From Chamaelirium japonicum (Eukaryota > Streptophyta > Magnoliopsida > Liliales > Melanthiaceae), in assembly GCA_947650365.1 (NCBI GenBank), contig OX393555.1:12958340-13022339 (forward strand): a stretch of 64,000 nt of DNA, given 5' to 3'. The stretch's first letter is position 1; each line of letters starts with the position of its first letter. The translations under genes were made by a program, and so were the position numbers. The notes beneath the pieces are model-generated. The model had not been told where the DNA came from. It saw nothing but the letters and a program-made list of their open reading frames with translations, and searched no databases. Positions 22,610 to 35,655 of this stretch are shown in pieces.

Positions 22610-23047
22610 AGTAGAAAGAGAATCAGAAAAAATTTCCACAATTGAAGCCTTCGCCTTTCTATTTACTAGTAAGAAACCCGGGCAATGTCCGAATGTGCTT
22701 GATGTATGCCAGTTGACAAAGACGACATCACAACTGTTCAAAGAAGTGTGAAATCTGAAGTGAGTGTAATTCACTTGTTAGAGAGAGAGAGAGATTAGCA
22801 TCAAATGACCATTAAATGCCATCGAATGAAAATTTATCATCTTTATGGTAGGTTTTTAAATGGATTTAAAAGATAGCCGCGTTCACACATGGAAGAAAAA
22901 TTCCAGCTCATTAAAAAACGTCCACGTCACAATAGGAAAGAGAGGCTTCCATTTTAATATATATATATAGATGGCCCTTACAAACTTATTGAAGAGTAGA
23001 AAGAGAATCAATAAAAATTTCCGTAATTGAAGCCTTCGTCTTCTATT
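22610..23047. repeat. Direct repeats of about 54 bp flanking a 330-bp segment
   Basis: 22610-22663 and 22994-23047 both read AGTAGAAAGAGAATCA(G/A), then AATTTCC, AATTGAAGCCTTCG and TCTATTTA, with few differences. The segment between starts ACTAGTAAGAAACCCGGGCA and ends near a short (TA)n followed by GATGG, resembling ends of plant transposons that terminate in CCCG(T/G)GC motifs. Confidence 0.6.
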
Positions 23048-23055
23048 TATAGTTT

Positions 23056-24486
23056 TTTCTAGTCAAAGAGATCATCAAATCTGATAATTATGGAGTTTGG
23101 TCAACAATGATCGTTCCATTTTGGTTATTACATTTGTAATCTAATTATATTAATGAGTAAACTCTACCATGTCAGTATCCTTAGGACTGTCATCGTCGAT
23201 ACCTATAGCTTGCCCATGTCAACAAATGTTCCACATTACTTCCTTCCCACTTTCCCTTAAGTAGTTAGGCTTAGAGTTAAGGAAATATGATTAGGCTGGC
23301 GGGGAGGTTACCCGCCGATAAGCCACCACCCTATTTTCACACGGTTTCTCTCTCCTCCATATCATAGGTTTCCTGCACCGGCGCATAGCGGCGTGTGCGA
23401 CGCAACTTTTCATTCCGCTAACCCAAACACAAAGGAAAAAAAAGGGTCCACTTACATAATAAGCAGCGTAACCGGGGGATTCTGCTGAGTCAAATGCAGC
23501 CTAAACATAATTAACAATCTACGCCAGCGCCATCAGAGCATCACATATTGAGACTGCAATGGAGCCGCGAAGACGACAAGTTCAGCTTCCAAACGAGCTG
23601 CACATTTACCACCTCCATTGCCACCAGTGCCTTGTTTGAGCGTGCGAATCCTGGACATTGATGTCATGTTCACAGGATTATGGAATGAATATATAGCAAT
23701 CGCTGGCTCCCCCGTTTCGATCTCTGGACCTCTGAGCCCTTGCCCTAGCACCCTGTCCTCTGACCGCCTGGCCAGTCCAACAAAAAAAAAGAGAGAGAGA
23801 AATGGAGAACCCGACATCAATATTCTTCCATTTTACTTGCCACTAACCGAACGTAAGCATCCGATCATTAAACAAACAGATCTGTTTAAGTTAACGAAGA
23901 TACAAACAATCAAAACACATCAAACAAAATTATCATTTTTTCCATCAGTATCTGCTGTACTGTTAGACCGACTAGCTGCCACTGAAATCGCACATCTGCA
24001 CACAAAAGAGAATAATTTCGTGTTAATCGGCCAAAGAACATTCTTCATGGCACTAATCTTACGAAATAACATGGAAGAGATTCACAAACTAAACTAAGTG
24101 GGATTCCAAATATTAGTTGGTTAAATATCTCTATCGGTTAAATGATAACTGCTGAAATTCTTCATGTCGAGTATAGTAATCCACCAAACCATCTCAATCA
24201 CAGTATGTTATCATTGGGTTAGGTTGGCTCAACATTCAATGCCAACAAGAGATTGACTCGTAGCCAACCCATCCAACCAAGGTGATGGTAAGACTTGACT
24301 CATACCAAACTACCAATCGGTGGGTCGATCTGGATCCTGGACCCGTAACGCTGAACATGCAAGCACGCGCGCGCGCACAAGAGAGAGAGAGAGAGAGAGA
24401 GTCTGAAGTCCGATAGATTGAAAAAAAAAAAACATTAATGAAAACTTAAGTGTCTGCTTCTTTAAACGAGTATCGACTTCACACCA
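23056..24486. other. No gene assigned
   Basis: The 95-codon minus-strand open frame at 23533-23820 (C-terminus AAPLQSQYVML) has a coding-like look but no family match and no clear splice partners. A GA run lies near 24380-24400. AT-rich sequence fills the rest. Confidence 0.35.
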
Positions 24487-24601
24487 GTTGGTGTTTGCTC
24501 GGTCTCCCAAGCTCAGGGCTGAGTGCGAACACCTCTCGGGATGCCCGCCAATGGACGGTTGCAGTCCCTGCTCGTGGGATACCAAGCGAGCGAACACCAA
24601 C
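24487..24601. repeat. Hairpin with about 38-bp arms
   Basis: The left arm starts GTTGGTGTTTGCTCGG, and the right arm ends GCGAGCGAACACCAAC. Pairing continues through TCTCCCAAGCTCAGGGCTG against CAGTCCCTGCTCGTGGGATA. A loop of about 38 bases separates the arms. Confidence 0.7.
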
Positions 24602-25439
24602 AGGGGAGGAGTCCTTTTCTCTTTAAACAAACAAATGATATTAAAGTTAAAGAGAACAGTTAGATTTGCTAGAGGAAAAAACTTGAGGCTTATCATCTAA
24701 TGCTTTTCCTTTAAGAATATTTAGGAGATTCAAAAACAAATGGTCTTTTTTTTCTCTTAGAGATATTCCTTTTGCTTATCAATTTTTGGAAATGTTTAGG
24801 AGGGATTCACAAGGAAAAGAAGAGGGTGGTCGTATATTCTCGGACATGTGTTTCCAAGAGTACAACAAGAAAAACCAATAGTAATGACTTGTCAGATGAA
24901 GCCATGAAGGACCACTAAACTAAATCCAATCCATGGGTCATGAAGGCTCGGCATCATAACTTACCCACCAATTAACAATCTTTTATTCCTACAAAGTTTA
25001 TAGTACGCCAGGTAAGGGGTTAAGGACAAAAATTGCCACCCTAAGAACATCATTTAGGATGGTAGTTGATATTATGGTTCCGGAGTGTGATTGGAAAACT
25101 TTATGCTTCAATTAAGCAACTGAGCATACTAGTGTGATTTAAATCATATCACAGCCAAGATGGAAAATCGAGTGGATCAGTGATTTCCTACAAGCAATAG
25201 ATCATGTCGCAAAGGCACTACGTTACCTATAACTAACAACAATGTAGCAATAATTTTCAATAAAAGGCATATGGAGCACATTAACACTTTGATAACCAAA
25301 CACTAGAGTGGTGTTTGCTCCCTGGTTGCATGACCTTAAACTAAGTAACCAACAAGTAGGTCTCTTTACCTTTCAACTGCGCTTTCCGGTTCCTCGACAT
25401 GCCCTCTCATGCGAAGCTTCCTTGATTACTCTCACTTAC

Positions 25440-25700
25440 TTTGGTCGTATCTTTCAGCCACTTCGATCGAATCTTTCAGCCAAGTGACTGAAAGGTACGA
25501 CAATAGGCTGAAAGGTACGACCAAAGTGGTAGTAAGGTACGATCAAGTGACTAAAAGGTACGACGAAATTGTTGTAAGATACAACCGAGCGGCTATAAAA
25601 TCAAATTGGCTAAGGTGCGACGATGTTGCAACCGAGTGGTTACAAGATACGACCAAACTACTGAAGATACGACCCAAGAGTATTTCTAGTATATTAAAAC
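25440..25700. repeat. Degenerate short-period repeat (GGTACGACC words)
   Basis: CTGAAAGGTACGACAA, CTGAAAGGTACGACCA, AGTAAGGTACGATCAA, CTAAAAGGTACGACGA, GTAAGATACAACCG and further variants recur every 20-40 bp. The left edge has the inverted form (TCTTTCAGCCA), giving CTTTCAGCCAAGTGACTGAAAG. Confidence 0.65.
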
Positions 25701-25740
25701 ATGCAGAATCCTTGCGCGACGGAGTACTTTGAACCCATGC

Positions 25741-27619
25741 GGGATCTGACATGATGCATTTAATTCCACCTACAATTAATGCTCCATCCATAGTAGGATT
25801 TGACACCTAATCCCAACCATTGGAGCTTACACATCTGACGTCTACCTTTTCGTGTTCAAAATGGTTGCAAAGTAGTGTGGCCACTGATCCTGACCCAATA
25901 TTTGTATATACCTCCTCACATGATTGCGATCTAGATTGGTGTGCTTCCTCCTTTAGCCACTGTCAAGTACCGCACATGTGGATTGTACTCCTAATGCATT
26001 TTTTGTGATTTTGGTTCCAAGTACTCAGGTTTGAGGACCATCGTGGTTCGTTATGCAATAACGCCTTCCATTATATTCGATGTAGTCCTTGGTGAATGGC
26101 TGCTTTTGTGGTTGGTGTCTTCTTTATCTATATGTTTAAAAAAAACATATAACATTCTTAGTGACTCCCATTGGAGCCATGAGTTGAATGACCTTAGAGG
26201 AAAATTGTCGCCATAATCACCACTTATTTGATGCCAACGATGAATCAAGAATATAGAGAGGTCGCCATTTCTTCATGTCTGCCTCAAAAAGTGTTCTATT
26301 TTCCTCTCTTTTTAGAATGCTTTCCTCTAGTAATGTAGTTCACAAAGGTCTCAGTTACTTGGGGACCTTTCCAGATTATGTTAAAGCAACAAACTCCCCT
26401 TGTCCAATCACTATGCCTACTCTGTTCTACAAAGAATCCTATATTGTTCCTTAGTGTATTTGAGAAGATTTTGAACACATTACCTATTTTTTGCATAGCT
26501 TGAGTATTTTATACTGAACATAAACTTTAAGAGCTAAATCAAATTGTGCGGTTTCATTTTGTTTTAGATTAGGATTTTTGCTTTTCTCCTATAACCCATG
26601 CAGGGTGAAGGAACAAATTAATATTTACTTTTTTCCCAAGTAATTTAAATCTTGGATGTGTTTTCCTTGGGTGTTGGTGTGTATCTCTTGATCATGATTC
26701 AAGGGTTCGACCGTACTTGTTCGAATTTCATCTAGTTCGAACAAAATGTCCCCCCCACCCCACTAAAAAAAAACGAAATAAGCCCCCGGTTTAGATCTCG
26801 GTAGGCCTAATCATATCAGGTTCAACTGACTCGAGAGGTCAAATTACACTTGAATCTGTCGAACCTTACCCAAATTTTTGATCTTGTAGTATTGTTTGCA
26901 AAAATGATCGAACCATTCAAGCATGAAGACAAATGAGTCAAGGCGATTCTTTTTTTGCCCGGTCCGAACCCCGATCCTGAACCCGAAGTCTCAAACTTGC
27001 TCTTGATCCGCATTACTCCATCGTGTTTCTGCTTTGATTATTCTTGTTAACCCTCATTTGATAAAAGTGATTCCAACAGTAAAGATTAAAATTTCTATTG
27101 TCAAACCCCATCGGTTTGGTATAATTCCTGAAGTTAATCTTCATTAGATCTCGATGATAGGTGGTTCATAGAGGGAGAGCTCGTCCAACATAACCCTTAT
27201 CCCCAGTTGGTTGACATGTTAAATCAGTTGTCACGTTCCGAGGTCGTTTTCCAAATGAACCTTAGGACAGAGATCATGAAATTCACATTCGCAAGGGGGT
27301 GAGTGGAAGACTACAATCAAAATTCAGAATGGTTTATATGAATGGACAGTGATGGCCCCAACATACATTTATAGGCGTGATGATCCATGTTTCGAGGCTT
27401 CCATATAAAATTTTATTGTATATTTTTAATGATATAGGTGCATAGACCCAATAACTCAGCTCATTTGCATCACCCAAGTGAGGTTTTAGATAAAATTAGG
27501 AAGGGGAAGTTGTGTGCAAAACTGCAAATACAAAAGGTGTTGTTCAATAATTAATAGTATAGAATCTTAGGGGTACGTTTTCTATGAGAGTGGAGTGGAG
27601 ACGGATCCTTTCAAAGCAG
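25741..27619. other. No gene seen
   Basis: AT-rich sequence without convincing coding potential. 26800-27010 contains words like CCCGGTCCGAACCCCGATCC, suggesting another hAT-like remnant. Confidence 0.35.
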
Positions 27620-28030
27620 ACGCTATCAGTGGCTAGCCAACACTTACCACATTGGAGATTAGGAGCTTCCATGACTTAGGATCATGGAAGCTTTGATAGA
27701 CTACATGAAGGGTATTAATTTCAGATGGCCACTCGATCTCATTGATAAAGAGGCTAACAGGCTTCAGTGCTTGCATTCTCAAGTTTTGAGAAGATCATTG
27801 AGGTGGAGTGCAATGCAATAGGAGTTGGCATTGGTGCAGTTGTCGGTCGGAATGGTAAGGCGGTGGCTTTCTTCAATGAAAAGCCTACCCATACTCATTA
27901 TTTTGCAAAAGGATTCCAGCATTATTTTGCAAGCCAACCTCTGAAGCATTGGGAGCCATATTTACCGCAACGATATGTATTGCAATCATGAGATTTTTAA
28001 GCACCTCAATAGACCAAAGAAGTTCAGGAG
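27620..28030 (+). pseudogene. Ty3/gypsy polyprotein remnant (RNase H region)
   Basis: Across shifted frames it reads MEALIDYMKGINFRWP, then [40 protein letters not shown], then [16 protein letters not shown] and a KHLNRPKKFRRR-like end. This is the reverse-transcriptase to RNase H junction of plant gypsy elements. The normally invariant Asp of the VECDASG motif is Asn here, and frameshifts and stops interrupt the frame, so it is dead. No LTRs were located. Confidence 0.8.
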
Positions 28031-29149
28031 GAGATATGATAAGAGTGCTTTACCTTTTTTTTTTTTCTTTTTTTGAATCATAAGGCATGAGTTCAAAATG
28101 TGGTACCAAATGCTCCAAGTGTAAGAATTTGTGTCTCAGCAAATTATGTGCCAGTGTACATGTTGTGTTGAGAGACATTAGTGTGTGCAGGTGAGTTACA
28201 ATTGAGAGATCTTGAATCAATGGCATAATGGATATTTTCTGCAAGGTTGAAGATCCCTGGTGAAGGCATTCAAGAACATCTACAAATCTCCTAGTGAACA
28301 TGATCTATACAAGTTATTCAAGGACTCCAAAGATGATCTTCCACCTTAGGGATAGGTCAAATAACTTAGTGAGTCTAGTTTCATATAGATGTTATATGCT
28401 CATGCATTCCTATTGAACATCTTAGTGTGTGTTTTGATCATTTCAGATCGATGTGCTTTGGACGAATTCACTTAAGTTTTTCGATAATTTTTCGAAGTTC
28501 AAATTTCTCTTAAGTAATTTAGCTTTGAGGTTTGAAGTTGAATTTCTACCGGATTCAAAAATAGTTTTAGAAACTTTCATCTTAAACGCCTCCACACTAA
28601 TACCCTTAGAAGATTCCTTTCTAGATCACATTATCTCTCACCTAATCCTTACACAAAAGAGGAACCTCAACAATGTAAAGGGCTGTGACTCTCTTAAAGT
28701 TACCCCCGAGGGCCTCGAACTTAGCATTTTTCCTCCTCTATACCCACTGACCAACCATACTCTCTTCTTTGAACATAATTCGAAACCTTCTAGAAGGTTA
28801 GGTGATCATCCCCCTACCATTACCTCCTCACTTCTTATCAACACACCCACTTTTCCACATACTACCCCTTAAACTAGCAAATGCTTCCTACCCACATAAT
28901 CATTTCATAAAAAAACTCAACCATCTAACAAAAGTATAATCCATGAGATTAAAACCCACCAGTTAACTCTCACCATAACCTTCCAAAACTCACCGTCCAA
29001 TAACACTATCGTCCCTTGGAATCCTATAAAGCTATTTGGGAGCCCTCCTATTGGGGCTCTCACCCCATGGTGCAATTTAGTCCCCCTCAAAACTAAGGTT
29101 TTACATATCAATGTTGATTTCAATTGGTCAAAAGATTTGTTTTGAACTT
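28031..29149. other. No gene recognised
   Basis: A 139-codon plus-strand open frame (28453-28872) has no recognisable domain or splice context. It may be further LTR-element debris following the gypsy remnant. Confidence 0.35.
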
Positions 29150-29440
29150 TTTAAGGAAAGATTTCAGTTGAAATTTGCCAGATTTTAGTCGAAATTTACC
29201 GGATTTTGGTTAGTTGTCGGTCTGTTATGATAAAATTTTTGATATGGAGGAAAAAGATGGAATTCCGTAGTAATTATCCAAAAAAAAAGACAGAATGACG
29301 GATTTTGGTCAAATGCCGGTCATTTTGGTCAGTATTATGTCAAGCCAAAATTTAGTACTATCATGACAATCTCTATGCCGGATCCTTAAAAAATACATAT
29401 TTCAGTGATTTCGTAAGAAATTTGCTTCATGCTTAAAACC
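29150..29440. repeat. Dispersed repeat rich in GATTTTGGTCA, copy 1
   Basis: Shares ordered blocks with 38290-38740: GGATTTTGGT(C/T), ATGGAGGAAAAAGATGGA, AAAAAGACAGAATG-like, GGTCATTTTG, and CAGTGATTTCGTAAGAAATTTG. It is non-coding, with possible hAT-type subterminal repeats. Confidence 0.65.
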
Positions 29441-32400
29441 ATTATAAATATCCCTTCCTCCTAGTAAAACCCATGGTTTTTCAAAGGCTTCGTAATAAAA
29501 TTTTCACTGAATGTATCTAAGTACCTATACTCCTGATATGTTAGGAAATTCATACGATCCTAGCTTAGGAAACCCCTAATCCCTAAGTCCCTTCAGGCCC
29601 TCCTATCAACTAATTCATATTGCTTCACACCCATCACCCCATCCTAACTATCAGTTGAGAGTCTAAGGGTTCTCTTACCCCAAAAACCTTAAAGCAAGGC
29701 TCTCCCTTGGTTTACCCTGCACCCTAGGGGAGGCTCGTTCCCTTTGGTCGTTAGGCTGCTTCTCATGATCATAACATTTCTCTTTCCTATTATGCAGCCT
29801 TTGCAAGCTAATGGTTGTTTTATAGATGTTAATAGGTAGCCTTGAAAGCAGATCCTTCCCATTTCGCTCTTATTTTGCATGTTGCTTTTATCAATAAAAT
29901 ATAATATCGGTCATTCTTCTTCTTCTATTCTCTCTCTTTTCCCAACCCTTAATCAGCAATGGACCCGAATCCATTCCAGGACTGATCGAGCTCGACGCAC
30001 TTGGAACGAGATTGGCCTATATACAGAACATTCTATATGGGCTTGGCTAATATTTTTGGCATGAAACCAAAATGACCCGGATCGGGCTTCAATAGTCTCA
30101 GCCCAAACTCGGCCCACTTTTATTGTTGGGAACCTTGGGGTCTACCCAACTTATCTGGGAATGGGCTTATAATCTCCCACTTCTCTTTTTTTAACCAGTG
30201 GGATAACGATATATTAGAGAAAATCTAGGGAGTTTTTTATGATGATTGCTAGGTTGCAACACAATTTATAAATAATGGCATGTGTATTTGTAGAACAAAG
30301 AATAATGTGGTAACAAACTTGATTAATGCCAAATTACCCTGCTGAAGAATATTGATCAGTGAAAGTTGACGGACCACGGCCCAGGCCCAAACCATGGATA
30401 CGGTCTTGAACTTGAGCTTTACCTTCAAATCCCATTACAAAACCAGTCCAAACTAGAGGCAAAGAAACATATATGAGTCTGGACCTCGAGTCGAGTGAGT
30501 CTATCCAAGTCCTGGCCCATTCGTCAGCCCTACTTAACCAATAGGTGTTAATAATCAAAGAAAGTACAACAAAAATCTGGTTTGTCAGGTGGGCTCATGA
30601 GGTAGGAGACCTCCCAGTGTAATATGAGCTTACCTATCCCTAGTGACATAAACCAGCCCAAAGTCCATTTAGACTAGGGTTTTTCTATTCTCTTCCTCTA
30701 TATATATTTGAGTGGCAACTTTTATTCAGGAGGTACCATAAGAATCTCAAGTGTTCTGCTGGATTTCAAGAACATCTGCTTATTACAATGTTTCAAACAT
30801 ACCTTAGATTTATTTCCAAATTTCGTAACGACAAGGACTAAAGGTAACTTTTCACATAATTGAATTTCAACTATTCTGGAAGTATTATGGGAGTCCAACC
30901 AATAAAACAAGGTGTCAAACCGGGTGATAACTGTTTAATATATAAATACCATCAGTATCTTCCGCCTATAACAAGGATGCAAAGATAGAAAAGTTCAACA
31001 AATTCGAGTTGAAATGGAAAGATAATCTGCATTGAAGAGATAAAGTATCTAACCAGTTAATGTAATGTGTTAGGATTGTTTGAATAAATGGCGCCCCAAC
31101 ATCTCCGATATTCCCAACGCAGAAAGGCTTTCACATCCAAAAAGTTGCTGAAGTTTAGAGTCACAAAATATCACCATCGGGTTCACGGGGTCCTAAAACA
31201 ATTTGCCATAACAGACTCCAAGTTAAAATAAAAGTCCACAAAATGTTGAATTTGGCAACAATTACCAAGAATAGCATCCAACCAAAAGAAAAGGCTGCAA
31301 GTGACTTAGCAATATAAATTTCAGAACTATTTTATGTGATATAATAGAACGCCAAGGAAGACAATTTGTTGTACTCGATAAAACTTGACCTAAAGGAGTT
31401 ATAAATAGATTGCACAATCCCACACGATTCTTAATTGTTACAGTTATACAAGAAAACATATACAGGTACTGGAACAAGGATTAATTGTAGGAAAATGTTC
31501 TAAACCAAAAAATAAAAAAGACAAGAATTGCTCAGAACTTGGTAGGTGATTGAAAAAACAGATTTATGCATGAATGCAAGGATGAATAAACAAGAGATAA
31601 GAATTAAGGTTAACATTCCTATAAATTACAAAAGAACCTAAACTAAATGATTTCCTCAATATATTTTACACCAAGTATATTTCCCCTTTAGGAACATACT
31701 AGCTAGTAAAATGACGACCAGAAAGAAAGTAAATCTGCAAATTAAATTCCTATAGTCAGGTCCATATTTTTCAGATAAAAATGGAATAAATTGATTTTGG
31801 TTCAGCTCGAATAAGAAAGTTAAACAAATAAAAATAATTACAGCTTGGTCTGTATTTGTTATAGATAAAAAGGAACATAAATAGATCACGGTCCAGCTCG
31901 AGATACTCTAGATTTATGATTGGAAAATTAGCCCATCCTTTATTACCATATTTTAGAAATAGAAAAATTATTTCAATTTGCAAGGAGGTCTGACCAAACG
32001 GCATAAGCTAATAGTGATTAATTTCTACTAAAAAAACAAGAGGAAAAAAATGAGAACAGACATGACCAAGTTGAATTTCAGAAGGAAAAAATGGAACATC
32101 CGTTGGATATAGTCTACCTAGAATTGTATAATTTCACCAGTGGGCGACATGAAAAACACCATGATCCAAGATGCACTAAGGGAGAACTCCAGGAAACTAT
32201 GCCATGCTAAATGATGCCAATTATTAGACTAGTCCTTAAATCTATTCAAAAGGCTATGCGATTATATGGTTGTGCAAGGATGATGTTTGCTGAACTTAAA
32301 TTAAACACGCATCGCATACAGAACCGGACAGAATAACCATGTGGCATGCATCGGTCACTGTTCAGTGCATTGCATTCAAATAGCATTATTCTTTTCCCAT

Positions 32401-32476
32401 AGTATATGCACTATTTTACCTAGAAGGTGGGTCCCATGTTAATTTTAAATGATTTCTCTTTACCACTTCCTTTCTA
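29441..32476. other. No gene seen
   Basis: AT-rich. 29980-30130 and 30360-30510 hold GGCCCAAAC/GAGTC words typical of hAT remnants. No exon with a recognisable protein was found on either strand. Confidence 0.35.
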
Positions 32477-32810
32477 TGTTGCACTCAAATGATTAATAGG
32501 TGTGCAGCCTTTCTTTTTGTTACTATGACTATTCTATTTGTTATTGATATTAGCACCCAATAAAGTGATAAGGGCACCCTATAGATAACTGGTGAAGAAC
32601 AATATTTATACTTAGCTTTGCACCCTTTTTTATTTTTCTACGTGTTGAGCTTTTCCTTTCATCCTATGTGTAAATATTTTGTGCTGCCCTTTGCATCCCA
32701 AAACTGATAGGTGCTCCTATATAGTGCATTTTTTCCCACATTCTATATGTTATTGCGCCATCGCTATTTGCACCAACAAAATTAATAGGGACACCTTTCA
32801 TCTAAAAGTT
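32477..32810. repeat. Degenerate direct repeats (about four units)
   Basis: TGCACTCAAATGATTAATAG, TAGCACCCAATAAAGTGATA, TTGCATCCCAAAACTGATAG and TTGCACCAACAAAATTAATA start at about 32477, 32551, 32692 and 32768. Each is followed by a GGTGC/GGGCACC word. GAAGAACAATA...CTTAGCT occurs after two of them. Confidence 0.5.
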
Positions 32811-33680
32811 GAAGAACAATACTTAGCTCCACAGCAATGTGGAGCCTAGGCTCCAAATCAGCAGGTCAGATGACTACAATTAAATTGTGTCACCCATTTG
32901 CGGTGAAAGATCCACATGAGCAATGGCACTGATGTAAATCAGATTGCAAAGCAAGAGTAAATAAATCGTTTTGGTATCGCAAATACAGTAAATTTGAACT
33001 ACACATTTTTCTTAATCTCTACATATTCTTAATGACTATTACCACCTTTCACATATGGCAGTTAATTTTTTAAACCCCGAAGATTAGAACAATAAAATAT
33101 TAGTCCTTGTACACTGAGAATTAATTAATCCTTCAAAGATCTCAATATCCCTAGAATGGCCTATACATCAACTTATTTTAGCTTTATAGTACACCACATT
33201 TGTTTTACCTATTGACTTCTTGTATTACATGTAACTTAACCTATCATTTTATATGCTTAATATTTAATCAGCGATGTATGGTGCCTCTCGAGTTTAACGA
33301 ATGCAATGATCTTATCTACATGGACTATTTCAAATGTTTTAATTATACAATGTATGCACATACTATTTATAAAGAATATAAATTTGATGCAAATAACATC
33401 TTACACCTATTAAAAAATAATAAGTTGAACTGCATTAAGAAGTATAGCATTATGAACATGAAAACGTCATTACCTATAAAAATCACCAACTTAACATGTG
33501 CAACGCACGTGTCCGTTAACCAATATACTAATCATGCGAAAAATAAGTATGAGTGGCCCTTCTGCCCTAAATGCACCATATATAACGTTTTCTTCCATCG
33601 ATAAGCAAACCATCTGGAAAATTAACCAAGGTTCAAAATAATAATTGATGTTGATGCGTACAGGCTGTTACATACCGGTT
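32811..33680. other. No gene seen; transposon-terminus-like motif
   Basis: AT-rich. ACATGTGCAACGCACGTGTCCG at about 33497-33518 is a near-palindrome like those at many plant transposon ends. Confidence 0.35.
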
Positions 33681-34410
33681 TGGACAGGATCAATACCAGC
33701 AAGGTTAGTAGTTCCGGTTTCGATCTGTCCACTGAGAATTGGTTTCGGAGTTTCGATGGCTTTGGTTTCGTTTTTTTAAATTTAAAATAATTACAACATA
33801 TAAAAATAATTTAAAATAATCACACCCGGTACCCACTTTATATCAATCTTGCTTTCAAAAGAGTAGGGCTTTTGCTTTACCCCGACTTTTTGTCAAAAAG
33901 CTGAAAATCTTGATTCTGAATTTTCGCCAAATCTGGAGGATAAAAGAGTTCTTGTGAAAGAAATTTTTTATAGATTCAAAATATTTTACTGGTATCTGGA
34001 TTTTTAAGTTAATCTTATACTTCTAGATTTTCTGAGATTTTTCCAGTCTAAAATACTTTGAGGTTTTTATTCCACCGAACATTCTTATTTAGCAAAAATT
34101 GTAGAGTTTGGTTTTGTATAGGAACTGGAAAATTACATTTTGATTCCTTTGGATTTTGATTTTTTTTAATATTTTTAATAAATCAATGGAGAACATAAAA
34201 ATCATTTATTTAAATATGGTTATCAAGCTGTCCTGCTGAAATACCTCATCCTAAACCCAGTCCTGTTTTTTCAGAGTGTCGAGTTCTGAAACCAGAAACC
34301 TGGAGGGTTTTGGGACCGGTTCTGGCCGAAACCAATCCGAAATGTATCAATTTCGGCTGAAACTCAAAAACCTGAATACCAGCATATAGAACTAGTACCG
34401 GTAGGTCAAA
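33681..34410. repeat. GGTTTCGG/ACCGGT-rich repeat region, possible hAT remnant
   Basis: Left part: TACCGGTTTGGAC, GTTCCGGTTTCGATC, GGTTTCGGAGTTTCG. Right part: GGGACCGGTTCTGGCCGAAA, CGGCTGAAAC, AGTACCGGTA. The two sides are rich in mutually complementary words around an AT-rich middle. Boundaries and target duplication were not found. Confidence 0.4.
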
Positions 34411-34523
34411 TCCTTTTTTCTTTTGCTTTGTCTCCCAACCAACCTCATCCATGTGTGCCCCCATGTGTCATTAGCATTGTATCCAGTTGTAGGCATGCCT
34501 CCCTTTGGCCTTGTCTCCACCCT

Positions 34524-34541
34524 AGGCCTATAAATAGGCCT
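34524..34541. promoter_or_regulatory. TATA element inside an 18-bp near-palindrome
   Basis: AGGCCTATAAATAGGCCT places TATAAATA at the centre of an inverted AGGCCTAT arm pair. It looks like a core promoter, but no coding sequence is recognised downstream (34560-34800). Confidence 0.35.
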
Positions 34542-35431
34542 TTAGTTTTCCTCCATCCATTCATTCACATTCCACACCACACGGCACAAACAAATGTGCC
34601 CTTAATTCTCCTATAGTGCACCTCCATGTCCTCCCTTACAGTTGCAACAGTCGATCTTTTGGTGATCAAGTGGTGCAATGGTGCTTTCATATAGTTATGT
34701 TTTCTTTGGGTTTTATTTCTTTGCTTTTAACTACTTGTTCTTCTTTAATTTTGTATGATGTGCTTTTTGTTCTATTCCATGCTCCTTAGGGTTCCACAAC
34801 TTAACCCATATTTCATTTATTTGTAAAATAAGAAGGGATTGGTATTTACAAGTATACAGTACTCAATCATCATTCGACTCTATGGCTTAAAGATTCAGAT
34901 GGAAAGCTAAAAAAATTTCCTACATCAATAGCTAAACAATTTAAAAGGAAAATTTGAGTGGTGTTATTCAATAGGAGACAATAAAGTTCACAAGCTAATG
35001 TTTTATATTATTCTTAGAGCTTCCTTATAAATTTAGTGATTCTGATTACAATGATTCCCTACATTTTATATTGCCTAGAGCTTCCTCACATATTATAATA
35101 CCACATTATATATTGCCTAAATCTTTCCCGTGTTTTATAATACAGATTTAACTACTCATCCATGCTAGACAATAGACTAGTGATACCACCACATTCCTAC
35201 ACTTTAATCTATCAAAGCAAAAAAAAAAAAACAAAGTATGATGGAAATAAAAAAGGAGGGAATTTTTATGAAACTGTTCGCTTCTTTGTTCCTACCTTCT
35301 CCATTTAGAGAAAGACAAAAGTTATCATTTGCAATTTCCATTCTAGACATTAGAGAAGGCTGAGAAGCAATACCACCAGAATCTACACTTCAATCTACCT
35401 TCTCCATTTAGAGAAAGACTAAAGTTATCAT

Positions 35432-35587
35432 GTTGTCAAGGCGTCACCTAGGCACCGCGATTTTGACCCAAACCACCTAGGCTAACCTAGTAAGGCAATA
35501 ACTTAAAACCCACATTCCTCCACTATTACAAGACCACAAAACCATAGCTTAGTTGCTACTTTCTCCCTCCCTTTTTGTCCTAATCCT

Positions 35588-35655
<68 letters not shown>

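Noticed and set aside
23533..23820. 95-codon minus-strand frame as a last exon
   Set aside because: No family match and no upstream exon with consistent phase. Left unassigned.
31081..31098. TGGCGCC-like primer site suggesting another LTR element
   Set aside because: No LTR ends, direct repeats or coding remnants found next to it.
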